64,000 bases of DNA from Cryomorphaceae bacterium (GCA_905182525.1 CAJJBV010000001.1:124001-188000); one strand, 5' to 3'. Positions 42,349-54,004 are shown, numbered from the stretch's first letter. Notes: generated by a model from the letters alone, not told the origin. Program-made: numbers and translations.

Positions 42349-43515
42349 CTATAAATCATCTAATACTTTTTTAATTATCTTACATGAGTCTAATATCTCT
42401 TCACGGGAAATATTTAAAGGTGGCGCAATTCTAAAACTTTCTGGACAAGAAAGAAACCAAAAACTTAGAACTCCATTTTTTTTACATCCCTCAACAACTT
42501 TTTGAACTGTTTCAGGACTTTCCATTTCAATAGCAAATAATAGTCCAATTCTTCTAATTTCAACTATTGTAGAGTGAGAAAGTAATTTTTCAAAGAGTTT
42601 ACCCTTTTCTTCTACCTTTTCAATAATGCTCTCTTTTTTGAGAACTTCTAAATTGGCTAATGCACCAGCACAAGAAACAGGATGTCCTCCAAAAGTTGTG
42701 ATATGCCCCAATGCTGGATTACTAGAAAATAAAGACATTAATTTTTGACTAGTTACTAATCCGCCTATTGGCATGCCTCCACCAAAAGCTTTTCCAATTG
42801 TTAATATGTCTGGAATTATTTCAAAATGTTCAAAAGCAAATAATTTACCAGTCCTACCCATACCAGACTGTATTTCATCCATTATTAATAATATACAATT
42901 GTCATCACAAATTTTTCTAAGTTTTTTTAGAAATTCAAATGAAGCAATTCTAACGCCTGCATCACCTTGAATAGGTTCAATTATAACTGCTGCAACTTTA
43001 TGATCAATAAAATCAAGAGCATCTACATCATTAAAGGGTAAATGAAAAATATCTGGAAGAAGAGGTCTAAACGCAAATTTTTTATTTTCATTTCCAGAGA
43101 CACTCAATGATCCATGGGTTGAGCCATGATATGCACCCTTAAATGCAATAATTCTTGATTTTTTAGTTGCTCTTTTAGCTAACTTTAATGCTGCTTCGTT
43201 AGCTTCAGTTCCTGAATTTACAATATATAAACAGTTAAGAGATTTAGGTAGTAAATTAGTAAGTTCTTCAGCTAATTTATTTTGAATTCCTTGGCTGTAT
43301 TCTCCAAAGACCATAACATGTAAATGCTTGTCAATTTGCTGTTTTATTTTATTTATTATATGAGGATGTTGATGTCCTAAGCTTGAAACAGCAATTCCAG
43401 CTATTAAATCATAGTACTTTTTTCCATGTTTATCATAAATAAAAGTGCCTTCTGCCCTATCTATTTCTATTCCAAATGGAATATTTGATGTATTGGCTAG
43501 AAATGGAGTGTACAT
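42349..43515 (-). CDS. Class III aminotransferase (acetylornithine/ornithine aminotransferase family)
   Basis: A 388-residue protein. Features of PLP-dependent class III enzymes: NSGTEANEAALKLAKR for PLP binding, IMDEIQSGMGRTG with the cofactor Asp, and K242 in TIGKAFGGGMPIGG as the Schiff-base lysine. The family covers argD, ornithine aminotransferase (rocD) and related diamine aminotransferases. The next divergent gene is pruA, so an ornithine to glutamate-semialdehyde role is plausible, but this is context only. Start ATG at 43515. Confidence 0.86.
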   Translation of the reverse strand: MYTPFLANTSNIPFGIEIDRAEGTFIYDKHGKKYYDLIAGIAVSSLGHQHPHIINKIKQQIDKHLHVMVFGEYSQGIQNKLAEELTNLLPKSLNCLYIVNSGTEANEAALKLAKRATKKSRIIAFKGAYHGSTHGSLSVSGNENKKFAFRPLLPDIFHLPFNDVDALDFIDHKVAAVIIEPIQGDAGVRIASFEFLKKLRKICDDNCILLIMDEIQSGMGRTGKLFAFEHFEIIPDILTIGKAFGGGMPIGGLVTSQKLMSLFSSNPALGHITTFGGHPVSCAGALANLEVLKKESIIEKVEEKGKLFEKLLSHSTIVEIRRIGLLFAIEMESPETVQKVVEGCKKNGVLSFWFLSCPESFRIAPPLNISREEILDSCKIIKKVLDDL

Positions 43516-43610
43516 ATTATTAATAAAATCCTAAAATAATTTAATTTCCACAACCTTTTAAGATTAATTGTATATAAATTCTAAATTCGTATAAATTTAA
43601 AATAATAACT

Positions 43611-45239
43611 ATGCCAAAAGGTTTTTATCAAATGCCATACCCAGACAATGAATTGGTCAGGAATTACGAGCCTAATTCTAGTGAATTAGATAGTCTAATT
43701 AATAAATACGATCAAATGTATAGCCAAGAACCTATTAAAGTTCCGTTATATATTGGAAATGAAGAAATTCATACTGATCATATACTTCCTATGAATCCTC
43801 CACACGACCATAAACATTTACTAGGACATTTTAGTATGGGTGATGGAAATCATGTACAAAAAGCTATAGACTGTGCATTAAATGCCAGATCAGCTTGGGC
43901 AAACCTTCCTTGGGAAAGTAGAGCTACTATATTTTTAAAAGCAGCAGATTTATTAGCAGGACCATACAGAGACGAGATGAACGCAGCCACTATGCTATGT
44001 CAGTCAAAAAATGTTTTTCAAGCAGAAATTGATGCTTCTTGTGAATTAATTGACTTTTTAAGATTTAATGTTGCCTACATGCAACAAATTTATGCAGAAC
44101 AACCAGAATCTGCTGAAGGCATATTAAATAGATTAGAATATAGACCTTTAGAAGGTTTTGTTTTTGCAATAACTCCATTTAATTTCACTGCAATAGCTGC
44201 TAACCTTTGTGCTGCACCTGCTATGATGGGAAATGTAGTAGTATGGAAACCAGCTGAATCACAAATGTATTCTGCAAATGTAATTATGAAATTGTTTAAG
44301 GAAGCTGGATTACCAGACGGAGTTATAAATATGGTTGTTGCAGATGGCCCAACTGCTGGTGATATTGTATTCAACCATAAAGATTTTGCCGGTTTACATT
44401 TTACAGGTTCGACTTCAGTATTTAAAAATCTTTGGAAGACCATTGGAAATAATATTGATAAATACAGGTCTTATCCTAGAATAGTTGGTGAAACTGGTGG
44501 AAAAGATTTTATAGTAGCTCATCCATCTGCTGATCCCCTAGCTGTTGCTACAGGTATTTCAAGAGGTGCATTTGAATTTCAAGGACAGAAATGTTCTGCA
44601 GCATCAAGAGTTTACTTACCTAAGTCATTGGAAAATAGTGTTTTAAATAGAGTTGTTGAAGATGTTAATTCATTCAAAATGGGTACATCTGGAGATCCAA
44701 GTAATTTTATAAATGCTGTTATTTCTGAAACTGCATTTGATAGAATAGCTGGATATATTGATTATGTAAAATCTGCACCAGAGGCAGAAATATTGGTTGG
44801 TGGCAAATACGATAAAAGTAAGGGGTATTTTATATCACCTACTGTTGTAAAAACTACAGATCCAAAATTTAAAACAATGTGTGAAGAGATTTTTGGGCCT
44901 GTTGTTACTATCTATATTTATGATGATAGGGATTTTGAAACTGTATTAGACATTGTGGATAGCACATCTGAATATGCCTTGACTGGTGCTGTATACAGTC
45001 AAGATAGATACGCCCTAAGCACTGCAATGAAAAGATTAGAAAATTCAGCTGGTAATTTTTATATTAATGATAAACCTACCGGAGCTGTTGTTGGTCAACA
45101 GCCTTTTGGAGGTGCTAGAGGATCAGGAACTAACGATAAAGCTGGTTCTTACTTAAATCTTTTAAGATGGGTATCTCCTAGAACAATTAAAGAAGCTTTA
45201 GTACCTGCAAAAGACTACCGCTATCCCTTTCTAGGTTAA
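43611..45239 (+). CDS. pruA: 1-pyrroline-5-carboxylate (glutamate-gamma-semialdehyde) dehydrogenase
   Basis: A 542-residue aldehyde dehydrogenase. The catalytic C328 is in EFQGQKCSAASR, the general base Glu in VGETGGKDF, and the cofactor-binding loop is in FTGSTSVFK. The N-terminus and total length match the eukaryote-type P5C dehydrogenase family common in Bacteroidota. It oxidises glutamate-gamma-semialdehyde, from proline or ornithine breakdown, to glutamate with NAD+. Its stop codon's last base is the first base of the next gene. Confidence 0.95.
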   Translation: MPKGFYQMPYPDNELVRNYEPNSSELDSLINKYDQMYSQEPIKVPLYIGNEEIHTDHILPMNPPHDHKHLLGHFSMGDGNHVQKAIDCALNARSAWANLPWESRATIFLKAADLLAGPYRDEMNAATMLCQSKNVFQAEIDASCELIDFLRFNVAYMQQIYAEQPESAEGILNRLEYRPLEGFVFAITPFNFTAIAANLCAAPAMMGNVVVWKPAESQMYSANVIMKLFKEAGLPDGVINMVVADGPTAGDIVFNHKDFAGLHFTGSTSVFKNLWKTIGNNIDKYRSYPRIVGETGGKDFIVAHPSADPLAVATGISRGAFEFQGQKCSAASRVYLPKSLENSVLNRVVEDVNSFKMGTSGDPSNFINAVISETAFDRIAGYIDYVKSAPEAEILVGGKYDKSKGYFISPTVVKTTDPKFKTMCEEIFGPVVTIYIYDDRDFETVLDIVDSTSEYALTGAVYSQDRYALSTAMKRLENSAGNFYINDKPTGAVVGQQPFGGARGSGTNDKAGSYLNLLRWVSPRTIKEALVPAKDYRYPFLG

Positions 45240-45892
45240 TGAAAAGAAAGATTGAAGCTGTTATTTTTGACATGGATGGTTTAATCATAGATTCTGAACC
45301 ACTTTGGAAAATAGCAGAAATTGAAAGTTTCAAAGAAATTGGGTTTGATTTCACTAAAGAAATGTGCGCATTAACAACCGGAATGAGAATTGATGAAGTT
45401 GTACACTACTGGAGAAAAAAACTAAAATGGGAAAGTCCTTCAGAAAAAGAAGTTGTTAATAGTATACAATCTAAAATGATTGATTTAATCAAAAAAAATG
45501 GTTCGTTACTCCCTGGTGTACTAGATACTTTAAAACTTTTAAAAGAAAAAAATATTCCAATAGCTTTGGCATCTTCATCGGCAATGGTATTAATTGATAC
45601 TGTTGTTAATTCTCTTGAAATTAAAGATTATTTTAAAATTATTCATTCTGCAGAAAACGAAAAAGCTGGAAAACCAGACCCTGCGGTATTTTTGACTACT
45701 GCTAAACTATTAAAAATAGAGCCAGAAAAATGTTTGGTACTAGAAGACTCTAAAGCTGGAATGGAAGCTGGGTTAAATGCTAACATGAAAACAATCGTTA
45801 TACCTGAAATTGGAACTAATCCTAAATGGATAGATAAAAGATGTGATTTTTTAAATAGTATGAATTTATTTTCTTTAGAACTTTTAAATTAA
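45239..45892 (+). CDS. hxpB: HAD-family sugar-phosphate phosphatase
   Basis: A 217-residue HAD hydrolase. The catalytic aspartates D11 and D13 are in VIFDMDGLIIDSEP; motif II ALASSSA, motif III lysine (ENEKAGKPDP) and motif IV VLEDSKAGM follow in order. The cap type and the AEIESFKEIG segment resemble HxpB/YniC-type hexitol- and 2-deoxyglucose-6-phosphate phosphatases; the gene symbol is therefore tentative. It overlaps pruA by one base and is probably co-transcribed. Confidence 0.82.
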   Translation: MKRKIEAVIFDMDGLIIDSEPLWKIAEIESFKEIGFDFTKEMCALTTGMRIDEVVHYWRKKLKWESPSEKEVVNSIQSKMIDLIKKNGSLLPGVLDTLKLLKEKNIPIALASSSAMVLIDTVVNSLEIKDYFKIIHSAENEKAGKPDPAVFLTTAKLLKIEPEKCLVLEDSKAGMEAGLNANMKTIVIPEIGTNPKWIDKRCDFLNSMNLFSLELLN

Positions 45893-45906
45893 TTATAATT
45901 TTATTC

Positions 45907-46887
45907 TTAATTTATTAGAGAATTAATTTCTAAAATCTCTTCTTTCCAGTCATACTTTGGAGTACGAGCTTTAATTTCATTTATTTTATGAAGTATTCTC
46001 TCTAAAAATATTAAATATTCCTTATTTACTCCAAATTTTGGCCGATGAGCTAATGCAGATCTTATTTTAGAAATATCTAATAATAAATCTAAAGAATTTT
46101 TATTTAGATGTTGTTTAGTAAATTTTTTCCATATAAAATCAACCGCCTCAGCCGAAGGGTGTATCCAATCTTTTCCATAAAACCTATAATCTCTCAATTC
46201 ATCCATCAAAAGTTCATAACTAGGGAAATAGCTTACTCTATCACTAAATTCTTTACAAAGCTGATCAATAGCTAATAATAAAACTGATTTACTTAAGTTG
46301 TTTTTAACTAGACCTTCTTTTAAGTGTCTTACCGGACTGACTGTTAAAATAACTTTATTTTTAGTGTTTTTTAATACTTCACGCCAACTATTTACAATTT
46401 CAATAATACTACATCTTCTTTTTAAAAATAATTCTTTAGACTGTTTATGACAATTGGCCACAACTTTCTTGCTTCCCTTTAACTCGTATAAATATGAGGT
46501 TCCAAAAGTTATAATTAAAGTTGCTTTTTTTTGAATTAGATTAAAAATGTCATTTTGTTCTTGGTTAATTTTTTTTAAGAGTAATTGACTGTCATTATTA
46601 TAATATTTACCACTATGATTCCAACTTAAATAAACATCATCATTTTTAATAATATCTTTTTGGGTAAAAGGTTGATTATTTAGAAGCTTTTTAATATTAA
46701 AAGCTACAGAAATAGGATTATATATAGTACCATACGGATTTAAAACATTAAAGCAGTTCTGTTTAAAAAGTTTAGACATTTCTAATGAAAAACAAGAGCC
46801 AATTAAAATAAAAGAATTTGAATGGTCAAAACACTTTAATGAATCTTTAAAATCTACTTCAGTTCTAAAATTTGGTGAATAACTCAT
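45907..46887 (-). CDS. GSCFA domain protein
   Basis: A 326-residue protein with the defining motif FILIGSCFSLEMSKLF followed by NPYGTIYNPIS, and the later HPSAEAVDFIWKKF segment typical of GDSL-like esterases. GSCFA proteins are Bacteroidota/Proteobacteria relatives of SGNH hydrolases: the Gly-Ser-Cys region and final His are at the positions of the catalytic Ser and His. The substrate is unknown. It is divergent from pckA. Confidence 0.88.
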   Translation of the reverse strand: MSYSPNFRTEVDFKDSLKCFDHSNSFILIGSCFSLEMSKLFKQNCFNVLNPYGTIYNPISVAFNIKKLLNNQPFTQKDIIKNDDVYLSWNHSGKYYNNDSQLLLKKINQEQNDIFNLIQKKATLIITFGTSYLYELKGSKKVVANCHKQSKELFLKRRCSIIEIVNSWREVLKNTKNKVILTVSPVRHLKEGLVKNNLSKSVLLLAIDQLCKEFSDRVSYFPSYELLMDELRDYRFYGKDWIHPSAEAVDFIWKKFTKQHLNKNSLDLLLDISKIRSALAHRPKFGVNKEYLIFLERILHKINEIKARTPKYDWKEEILEINSLIN

Positions 46888-46996
46888 ATATAGAAATTTA
46901 TAATTAAAAAATATACTTTGAATATAACATTTAAAAATGTTTAAAAATTGTGAATATCTAAAATAGAAGTAAGTATTTTAACCCCAAAACTGTATA

Positions 46997-47004
46997 TATA
47001 TTTG
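46997..47004 (+). promoter_or_regulatory. -7 promoter box (TATATTTG) for pckA
   Basis: TATATTTG matches TAnnTTTG exactly, 22 bases upstream of the pckA ATG at 47026. The TTG at its end would be read as an alternative start by an automatic tool, but it lies in the promoter. Confidence 0.6.
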
Positions 47005-47025
47005 AGCAAATTCTTAAAAGCAAGT

Positions 47026-48636
47026 ATGTATACTACTGGAAAAGTACCAGATTTTGATAATTTATTAGAACTAGGCTTAAAAAATATATCAAAAGCACAC
47101 TGGAATCTATCAACAAAAAAACTTTCTGAAATTTCAATTGCAAACAGTATGGGAGAAATTTCCTCAACTGGTGCACTTTCAATTAATACTGGAAAATTTA
47201 CCGGAAGATCACCAAAAGATAGATTCATTGTTAAAGATGATATAACTGAAAAAGTTGTTTGGTGGGGAGATATTAATATTCCATTTAACTCAAATAACTT
47301 TGATCAACTTTACAAAAAATCTATTGATTACTTACAAAATAAGGAAATATATGTAAGAGATGTTTATGCATGTTCTTTAAAGCCATTTCAACTAAATATT
47401 AGGGTTATAAATGAATATCCTTGGTCAAATCACTTTGTAAGCAATATGTTTAACGAGCCCAAAGATGAAGAGCTAAAAGCTTTTATTCCAGAGTGGCATT
47501 TAATAAATATTCCTGGGTTCGATGCTGACCCATCAACTGATGGAACTAGAAAGTCAAATTTTTCTATTATAAACTTTTCAAAAAAAATTATTCTTATCGG
47601 TGGAACTGGATATACTGGTGAAATAAAAAAAGGTATATTTTCAGTATTAAATTTTATTTTACCTCACCAAAAAAATACTTTATCAATGCATTGTTCAGCT
47701 AACCTTGGAAAAGAAGGTGATACTGCTGTGTTTTTTGGTCTTTCTGGAACAGGAAAAACAACTTTATCAGCTGACCCAGACAGATATTTAATTGGAGATG
47801 ATGAACATGGTTGGGATGAGGATACAGTTTTTAATTTCGAAGGAGGATGCTATGCTAAATGTATAGATTTATCAAAAGAAAAAGAACCAGAGATATGGGA
47901 TGCAATTAAAGAAGGTGCTATTTTAGAAAATGTAATATTTAAAAATAACTCGAATGAGGTTGATTTTAAAGATAGCTCTATAACCGAGAATACAAGGGTA
48001 AGTTATCCTTTAGATTTTATTAAGAATACTGCTAACGGAGCTATGGGTAGTAATATTAAAAATATTTTTCTTTTAACAGCAGATGCATTTGGAGTTTTAC
48101 CTCCAATATCTAAACTTGATAAGGGTCAAGCAATGTTTCATTTTATTTCTGGATATACTGCTAAAGTGGCGGGAACTGAAGAAGGTATAAATGAGCCATT
48201 AGTAACTTTTTCTGCATGTTTTGGAGCTCCATTCTTACCCTTACATCCAACAAAATATGCTGAGATGCTAGGCGATAAAATTGAATCCTCTGAATCTAAT
48301 GTCTGGTTAATAAATACTGGATGGACAAAAGGACCTTATGGAGAAGGTGAAAGAATGAAACTTGCTTATACTAGGGCTATGATTATGGCTGCATTAAATA
48401 ATGAATTAGAAAGTGTTAAATATATAAAGCATCCAATATTTGGGTTAAATATGCCTAAAACTTGTCCAAATGTTCCGGACATAACTCTTAACCCAAGAGA
48501 AACTTGGGTTGATAAAAAATCCTATGACAATAAAGCATTATTTCTTGCTAAACAATTCAATGATAATTTTAAGTCTTTTAAAGACTATGCATCTGAAGAA
48601 ATATTAAATGCTGCACCTATTACAAGTTTTGATTGA
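47026..48636 (+). CDS. pckA: Phosphoenolpyruvate carboxykinase (ATP)
   Basis: A 536-residue enzyme. The substrate-binding TGKFTGRSPKDRFIV, the P-loop FFGLSGTGKTTLSADP and the adenine-binding and metal motifs (GDDEHGWD, FNFEGGCYAK) are those of the ATP-dependent family. It converts oxaloacetate and ATP to PEP and CO2 in gluconeogenesis, and in many anaerobes it runs the other way. I chose the ATG at 47026 instead of the TTG at 47002 because the TTG belongs to the promoter box, and the resulting length is normal for the family. Confidence 0.95.
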   Translation: MYTTGKVPDFDNLLELGLKNISKAHWNLSTKKLSEISIANSMGEISSTGALSINTGKFTGRSPKDRFIVKDDITEKVVWWGDINIPFNSNNFDQLYKKSIDYLQNKEIYVRDVYACSLKPFQLNIRVINEYPWSNHFVSNMFNEPKDEELKAFIPEWHLINIPGFDADPSTDGTRKSNFSIINFSKKIILIGGTGYTGEIKKGIFSVLNFILPHQKNTLSMHCSANLGKEGDTAVFFGLSGTGKTTLSADPDRYLIGDDEHGWDEDTVFNFEGGCYAKCIDLSKEKEPEIWDAIKEGAILENVIFKNNSNEVDFKDSSITENTRVSYPLDFIKNTANGAMGSNIKNIFLLTADAFGVLPPISKLDKGQAMFHFISGYTAKVAGTEEGINEPLVTFSACFGAPFLPLHPTKYAEMLGDKIESSESNVWLINTGWTKGPYGEGERMKLAYTRAMIMAALNNELESVKYIKHPIFGLNMPKTCPNVPDITLNPRETWVDKKSYDNKALFLAKQFNDNFKSFKDYASEEILNAAPITSFD

Positions 48637-48640
48637 AAAA

Positions 48641-49405
48641 TTAAAACTTGTATATCATCATTAAATCAAAGTATCCTAATTTAAAATCTGAATAACTTTT
48701 ATCATAGTTATTATATTCTTTCATGGGATCAGAATTAGGAAAATCGTATGAGTTAAATATAAAATAACTAAACTGAGGGGTTATTTGTAATGTCAATAAT
48801 AAAGATTGGCTTAAGAATAAATCCATTCCAAAGGAGATATCCATTCCTGCTACAGTATAATTTGAGCTAATTTCACCATTAAATTCAACTAAAGAACTAT
48901 TTGAAAAGTTTGTGTTTAGCGAATAGTTTCCCAAACTATCTTTAAAAAAAGATTCATCTGAATAATTATATTTTTGTTTACTAAAACCAATAATTGCATC
49001 CATCCCAAAATGAAATCTTACAGAAGACAAATTCCTTATTTTCTCAAATCCAAATCTAATATCGTATTGATTATAATCAGAATAAAAATTCCTGAAACTT
49101 ATACTACTATCTGAAGATGATACTGGAACTCTAAAATTATAATCTTTAGTATTTAAATCATTTAGATAATTTAAGCTGGTTCTTAAATTAAAATTTCCAA
49201 AATTTCGTTTGTAAATTAAATTTGATTTAATATTTGAATAAATATTTTCATTGAAAAATCCTGCCATTAATGGGCTAAGATTAATACCAAAATAATTTCT
49301 TTCTGACTCATATTGGATTAAACTAGTATCAACTGGATTGTCTTGAGAAAAAATATGTAATGAAAACATATTTAGTAAAAGAAATAATGTGAGTTTACTT
49401 TTCAT
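48641..49405 (-). CDS. Putative outer-membrane beta-barrel protein
   Basis: A 254-residue protein with a signal peptide ([21 protein letters not shown]). The mature sequence has alternating aromatic strands ending in a C-terminal aromatic-rich strand (GYFDLMMIYKF), consistent with an outer-membrane beta-barrel. No named family is recognised. The first base of its ATG is the last base of the parC stop, so it is likely translated from the parE-parC transcript. Confidence 0.7.
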   Translation of the reverse strand: MKSKLTLFLLLNMFSLHIFSQDNPVDTSLIQYESERNYFGINLSPLMAGFFNENIYSNIKSNLIYKRNFGNFNLRTSLNYLNDLNTKDYNFRVPVSSSDSSISFRNFYSDYNQYDIRFGFEKIRNLSSVRFHFGMDAIIGFSKQKYNYSDESFFKDSLGNYSLNTNFSNSSLVEFNGEISSNYTVAGMDISFGMDLFLSQSLLLTLQITPQFSYFIFNSYDFPNSDPMKEYNNYDKSYSDFKLGYFDLMMIYKF

Positions 49406-52146
49406 TAAAATATTTTCATTTGACCATCTTCATCTGATTCTTTATTATCCTCATCTTTTACATCCCATTCGAGTTCAATTGAAGTTTCAGAATTAGTATC
49501 TAAATTGATATTTTCTTTTTCTTCTAAAATTTTAGTATTGGGTCCATCTACATTATTTGTTGAATTATTTTCATCTATAATACTATCTATATTTTTACTG
49601 TCCTCTTTTAGTTCTAAATTTTCACTAGGAATAATTTCTTCAGGCCATTCCTCACCTGGAATAACGTCAACTAAGGTGACATCTTTAACTTTAAGCTTAG
49701 TTAATTGATTCCCTTGAGCCTTATCACCTTTTACATCAATTATTTCATTTAAACTAACGATTTTGTCTTCCAAATCTTTAGTTTCTTTTAATCGTTTATT
49801 AAATGAAATTTTGACTTTTGGCATATAGTCAACACTAATTAAAACTAGTTCACAATTTTCATCAATAAAGGAATAACTTTTTGTAGTTACTTCAACTAGA
49901 AACCTTTTGACAAAATAAAGTTCTTTTGAGGGGTTCCAGTATACGCAAGCTAATGCTCTTGAGGGATGCCATTTTTCAATTAGAATTAAATCATCATTAA
50001 ATTTATTAGATAATTCAAATCCACTAATTAAATATTTACCAGATTTATAAATTGTTAATATTTTATCATCTCCTTTAAAACTACCTAATAGTTTACCTCT
50101 TTGGTCATTATTTAATCTTAAAACTACCTCATCCCACCAAATTTTTCTGGCAGCTAAAGTAGAACCACCTACTTCTCTTTGTTCTATTTTAGAAATGAAA
50201 TTTTTGGTGACTATATTTCCTTTACTACTTTTTGCTTTGATAATTAGCTCTGCAAAATCAATATCGATTTTTAATTTCTTTAATTTGGGACGAGGTCTTA
50301 ATTTTATTTGAACAGTTTCTCTTCTTCCATTAGGGTTAACAGAAAAATAATGAATTTTAGATTCTTTTGCATTGCCTACTAAATCATATTCTCTATCTCT
50401 TGTAATTGAACTCACAGAAAATCTTTTCATATATGACGGCGCCATTTTACCAGCTTGATAAATTAAATGGTAAATAGTTCTTTCATCTCCCTTTTTCCAA
50501 ACAGCAGTATGTAATATTCCTTTTCCTACAAATTTTTTGTCTGCAATTTTAGTGACAATCATTTTTCCATTTTCAAAAAACAGAATAATATCATCTAAAT
50601 CAGAACAATCTTCGATAAATTCATCTTTTCTTAAGGACCAACCTATAAAACCTTCAGCTTTATTGACATAAAGTTTTTTATTTGAAACTATTACTTTACG
50701 AGCAGTGATATTATCAAAGACTCTGATTTCTGTTTTTCTTTCTTTTCCTTCACTATACTTGTCCTTAACATCTTTGTAATATGCTATAGTGTATTGAATA
50801 AGATTAGATAAGTTTCTATTGACATCTTTTATTTGATCTTCAATTTTAATTAAATTATCCTGTGCTTTGTCGCTATCAAATTTCGAAATTCTCTTTATTT
50901 TAATTTCTGTTAACTTTACTATATCATCATCGTTAATTTTTTTCTTAAGGTTTTTTAAAAATGGTTCTAAACCTGTTTTTATAGCATTAATTACACCTTC
51001 CCAAGTTTCCTCATCTTCAATTTTTCGATATATTCTATTTTCAATAAATATTCTTTCTAAAGAAAGCCAATGCCATTGGTTTTGTAATTCTTGTAATTTA
51101 ATTTCTAGCTCTAGTTTTAAAAGTTCTACGGTTCTATCGACCGATTTTTTTAAAATTTGAGTAACTCCAATAAAAATAGGCTTGTTTCCTTCTATAACAC
51201 AAGAATTAGGTGAAATTGACATTTCGCAATTAGTAAATGCAAATAATGCATCAATCATTTTATCAGGTGAAACTCCAGCTGGAAGGTGAATTATAATTTC
51301 AGCAACAGCTGATGTATTATCTTCTATCTTCTTAATCTTTATTTTATTTTTTTCTGTGGCTTTAACTATAGATTCTATTAAAGTATCAGTTGTAGTTCCA
51401 AATGGTATTTGATTGATTACTAGTGTTTTATTATCTATTTTTATTATTCCGGCTCTTACCCTTACTTTCCCACCTCTTATGCCATCATTGTACTGTGTAA
51501 AATCTGCTAATCCTCCATTAGGAAAATCAGGAAATAATTCTATTTTTTTCCCTTTTAAAATATTAATTGACGCATCTATAAGCTCAATGAAGTTATGAGG
51601 TAATATCTTACAAGCCAAACCTACTGCGATACCTTCAGCACCATGATTGAGCAAAATAGGGAACTTAACTGGAAGATATTGAGGTTCTTTGTTCCTTCCG
51701 TCATATGAGCTAAGCCATTTAGTTGTTTTTGAATTATATAAAACATGACTTCCAAACTTAGTAACTCTTGCTTCAATATATCTTGGAGCAGCAGCACCAT
51801 CACCAGTCAATAAGTTACCCCAATTTCCCTGACAATCTATGAGTAAATCTTTTTGTCCGATTTGCACCATTGCATCTCCAATAGAAGCGTCTCCATGAGG
51901 ATGATATTTCATAGTATTGCCAATAATATTAGCAACCTTATTATATCGACCATCATCTAACTCTTTCATAGAATGTAAAATCCTACGTTGGACGGGCTTT
52001 AAGCCATCTTCCAATGCAGGAACAGCTCTTTCTAAGATAACATATGAAGCATAATCTAAAAACCATTCTTTATACATACCAGATAGATAGGTAATATTGT
52101 CTTTTTCGTTAGAATCATCTGAAATATTTGAATTTATCTCATCCAT
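49405..52146 (-). CDS. parC: DNA topoisomerase IV subunit A
   Basis: A 913-residue protein. The winged-helix/toprim-binding N-terminal domain contains PRYIEAR with the DNA-cleaving tyrosine Y123 and the preceding [14 protein letters not shown] quinolone-pocket region. The C-terminal part holds the DNA-wrapping repeats, followed by an acidic tail (about residues 850-913). Topoisomerase IV unlinks daughter chromosomes. Members of the Bacteroidota are often annotated as 'gyrase/topoisomerase IV A'. The adjacent parE and length support topoisomerase IV. It overlaps parE by eight bases. Confidence 0.92.
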   Translation of the reverse strand: MDEINSNISDDSNEKDNITYLSGMYKEWFLDYASYVILERAVPALEDGLKPVQRRILHSMKELDDGRYNKVANIIGNTMKYHPHGDASIGDAMVQIGQKDLLIDCQGNWGNLLTGDGAAAPRYIEARVTKFGSHVLYNSKTTKWLSSYDGRNKEPQYLPVKFPILLNHGAEGIAVGLACKILPHNFIELIDASINILKGKKIELFPDFPNGGLADFTQYNDGIRGGKVRVRAGIIKIDNKTLVINQIPFGTTTDTLIESIVKATEKNKIKIKKIEDNTSAVAEIIIHLPAGVSPDKMIDALFAFTNCEMSISPNSCVIEGNKPIFIGVTQILKKSVDRTVELLKLELEIKLQELQNQWHWLSLERIFIENRIYRKIEDEETWEGVINAIKTGLEPFLKNLKKKINDDDIVKLTEIKIKRISKFDSDKAQDNLIKIEDQIKDVNRNLSNLIQYTIAYYKDVKDKYSEGKERKTEIRVFDNITARKVIVSNKKLYVNKAEGFIGWSLRKDEFIEDCSDLDDIILFFENGKMIVTKIADKKFVGKGILHTAVWKKGDERTIYHLIYQAGKMAPSYMKRFSVSSITRDREYDLVGNAKESKIHYFSVNPNGRRETVQIKLRPRPKLKKLKIDIDFAELIIKAKSSKGNIVTKNFISKIEQREVGGSTLAARKIWWDEVVLRLNNDQRGKLLGSFKGDDKILTIYKSGKYLISGFELSNKFNDDLILIEKWHPSRALACVYWNPSKELYFVKRFLVEVTTKSYSFIDENCELVLISVDYMPKVKISFNKRLKETKDLEDKIVSLNEIIDVKGDKAQGNQLTKLKVKDVTLVDVIPGEEWPEEIIPSENLELKEDSKNIDSIIDENNSTNNVDGPNTKILEEKENINLDTNSETSIELEWDVKDEDNKESDEDGQMKIF

Positions 52147-54004
52147 TTTGTTCTGTATCCTCTAAAAAGTAATCTTCTTCGACTTTTAAATTGTCTATTA
52201 TAAAACCCTGTCTTTCAGGTGTGTTTTTGCCCATATAAAAAATTAATATCTCTTCAATAGACTTAGATTTGGACATTAGAACAGGCTCTAGCCTAATATC
52301 ATCACCTATAAAATACTTAAACTCGTCTGGTGAAATCTCTCCCAAGCCTTTAAATCGAGTAATCTCAGGATTTTTACCCAAATTATTAATTGCATCTTTT
52401 CTTTCTTCTTCATTATAACAATATCTTGTTTCTTTTTTGTTTCTAACTCTAAAAAGTGGTGTTTGAAGAATAAAAACATGGTTTTTCTTAACTAAATCAG
52501 GAAAAAATCTGAGGAAAAAAGTTAGTAATAATAATCTTATATGCATTCCATCGACATCTGCATCAGTAGCAATTATAATTTTATTATATCTTAAAGACTC
52601 CATGTCTTCTTCAATGTTTAAAGCAGCTTGAATTAAATTAAACTCTTCGTTTTCATAAACCACTTTTTTAGTTAAACCGAAGCAGTTAAGCGGTTTTCCT
52701 CTCAAACTAAATACTGCCTGAGTTTTCACATCTCTACATTTAGTAATAGATCCACTGGCAGAATCGCCTTCAGTTATGAATATTGAGGTTTCTTCTCTTC
52801 TTTCATTTTTAAAATCACTAAAATGAATTTTACAGTCTCTTAGTTTTTTATTGTGTAAGCTTACTTTTTTAGCTCTTTCACGAGCAAGTTTCCTAATGCC
52901 AGATAATTCTTTTCGTTCTTTCTCAGATTGCTTTATTTTAAATTCCATTTGCTGGACAACATTTGGATTCTTGTGAAGGAAATTATCAAGTTTTTCTTTT
53001 AGAAAATCCATAACAAAACCTCTTACAGATTTACCGTTTGGTTCGATTTCAGTGGATCCTAATTTAGTTTTTGTTTGGGATTCAAAAACAGGTTCAATAA
53101 CCTTGATACTAACAGCTGCAACAATTCCCTGACGAATATCAACAGGATCGTATTTATTAAAAAAATCTTTGATGACTTTAGCTATGGCCTCTCTAAATGC
53201 ACTTTGGTGAGTTCCACCCTGAGTTGTATGTTGTCCGTTAACAAAAGATGAGTAATCTTCTCCATAGCCTCTTGAATGAGTAAAAGCAACTTCTATATCA
53301 TCTCCCTCAATATGAACAATAGGATACAAAGGCGAGCCATCCATATTAGACTCTAAGAGGTCTTTTAAGCCATTTTTGGAAATGAACTTACTTCCATTGA
53401 ATTCAATTGTTAAATTCCTGTTTAAATAACAGTAATTCCAGAACATTTTTTCTAAGTAAGTATCTCTAAACTTAAAATTTTTGAATATCTCTTTATCGGG
53501 TTTAAATATAATTCTAGTTCCATTTTCTTGACTAGAAGACTCTAATGGTAAGTCATCTACTACTTCTCCCCTTGTAAATGATACTTTCTTTAACTCTCCT
53601 TCTCTTATAGATTCTACTAAAAATTCTGAGGACAAAGCGTTAACTGCTTTTGTACCTACACCATTTAAACCTACTGACTTTTTAAAAGCTCTTGAATCAT
53701 ACTTTCCTCCAGTATTCATTTTAGAGACTACATCTTTGACCTTTCCGAGTGGTATTCCTCTTCCGAAATCTCTTACCTGAACTACATCATCATTGATTTT
53801 GACAGAAATTCTTTTTCCGTTACCCATTACAAATTCATCAATTGAATTATCTACAACCTCTTTTACAAGTACATATATGCCATCATCAGAAGATGTTCCA
53901 TCACCCAATTTACCAATATACATTCCAGGGCGCATTCTTATGTGCTCCTTCCAGTCTAGAGAACGAATATTATCTTCAGTATATTGGACTTTATTTTCAG
54001 CCAT
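52139..54004 (-). CDS. parE: DNA topoisomerase IV subunit B
   Basis: A 621-residue protein with the GHKL ATPase domain ([23 protein letters not shown]), transducer region (QTKTKLGS) and Toprim domain ([17 protein letters not shown]). The length, without the gyrase B insertion, fits ParE. ATP binding drives strand passage together with ParC. It is the first gene of the parE-parC-OMP unit on the minus strand. Confidence 0.93.
   Translation of the reverse strand: MAENKVQYTEDNIRSLDWKEHIRMRPGMYIGKLGDGTSSDDGIYVLVKEVVDNSIDEFVMGNGKRISVKINDDVVQVRDFGRGIPLGKVKDVVSKMNTGGKYDSRAFKKSVGLNGVGTKAVNALSSEFLVESIREGELKKVSFTRGEVVDDLPLESSSQENGTRIIFKPDKEIFKNFKFRDTYLEKMFWNYCYLNRNLTIEFNGSKFISKNGLKDLLESNMDGSPLYPIVHIEGDDIEVAFTHSRGYGEDYSSFVNGQHTTQGGTHQSAFREAIAKVIKDFFNKYDPVDIRQGIVAAVSIKVIEPVFESQTKTKLGSTEIEPNGKSVRGFVMDFLKEKLDNFLHKNPNVVQQMEFKIKQSEKERKELSGIRKLARERAKKVSLHNKKLRDCKIHFSDFKNERREETSIFITEGDSASGSITKCRDVKTQAVFSLRGKPLNCFGLTKKVVYENEEFNLIQAALNIEEDMESLRYNKIIIATDADVDGMHIRLLLLTFFLRFFPDLVKKNHVFILQTPLFRVRNKKETRYCYNEEERKDAINNLGKNPEITRFKGLGEISPDEFKYFIGDDIRLEPVLMSKSKSIEEILIFYMGKNTPERQGFIIDNLKVEEDYFLEDTEQNG

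Noticed and set aside
44090-44443. 117-codon open frame on the minus strand
   Set aside because: It is antisense to pruA, which has full catalytic motifs.
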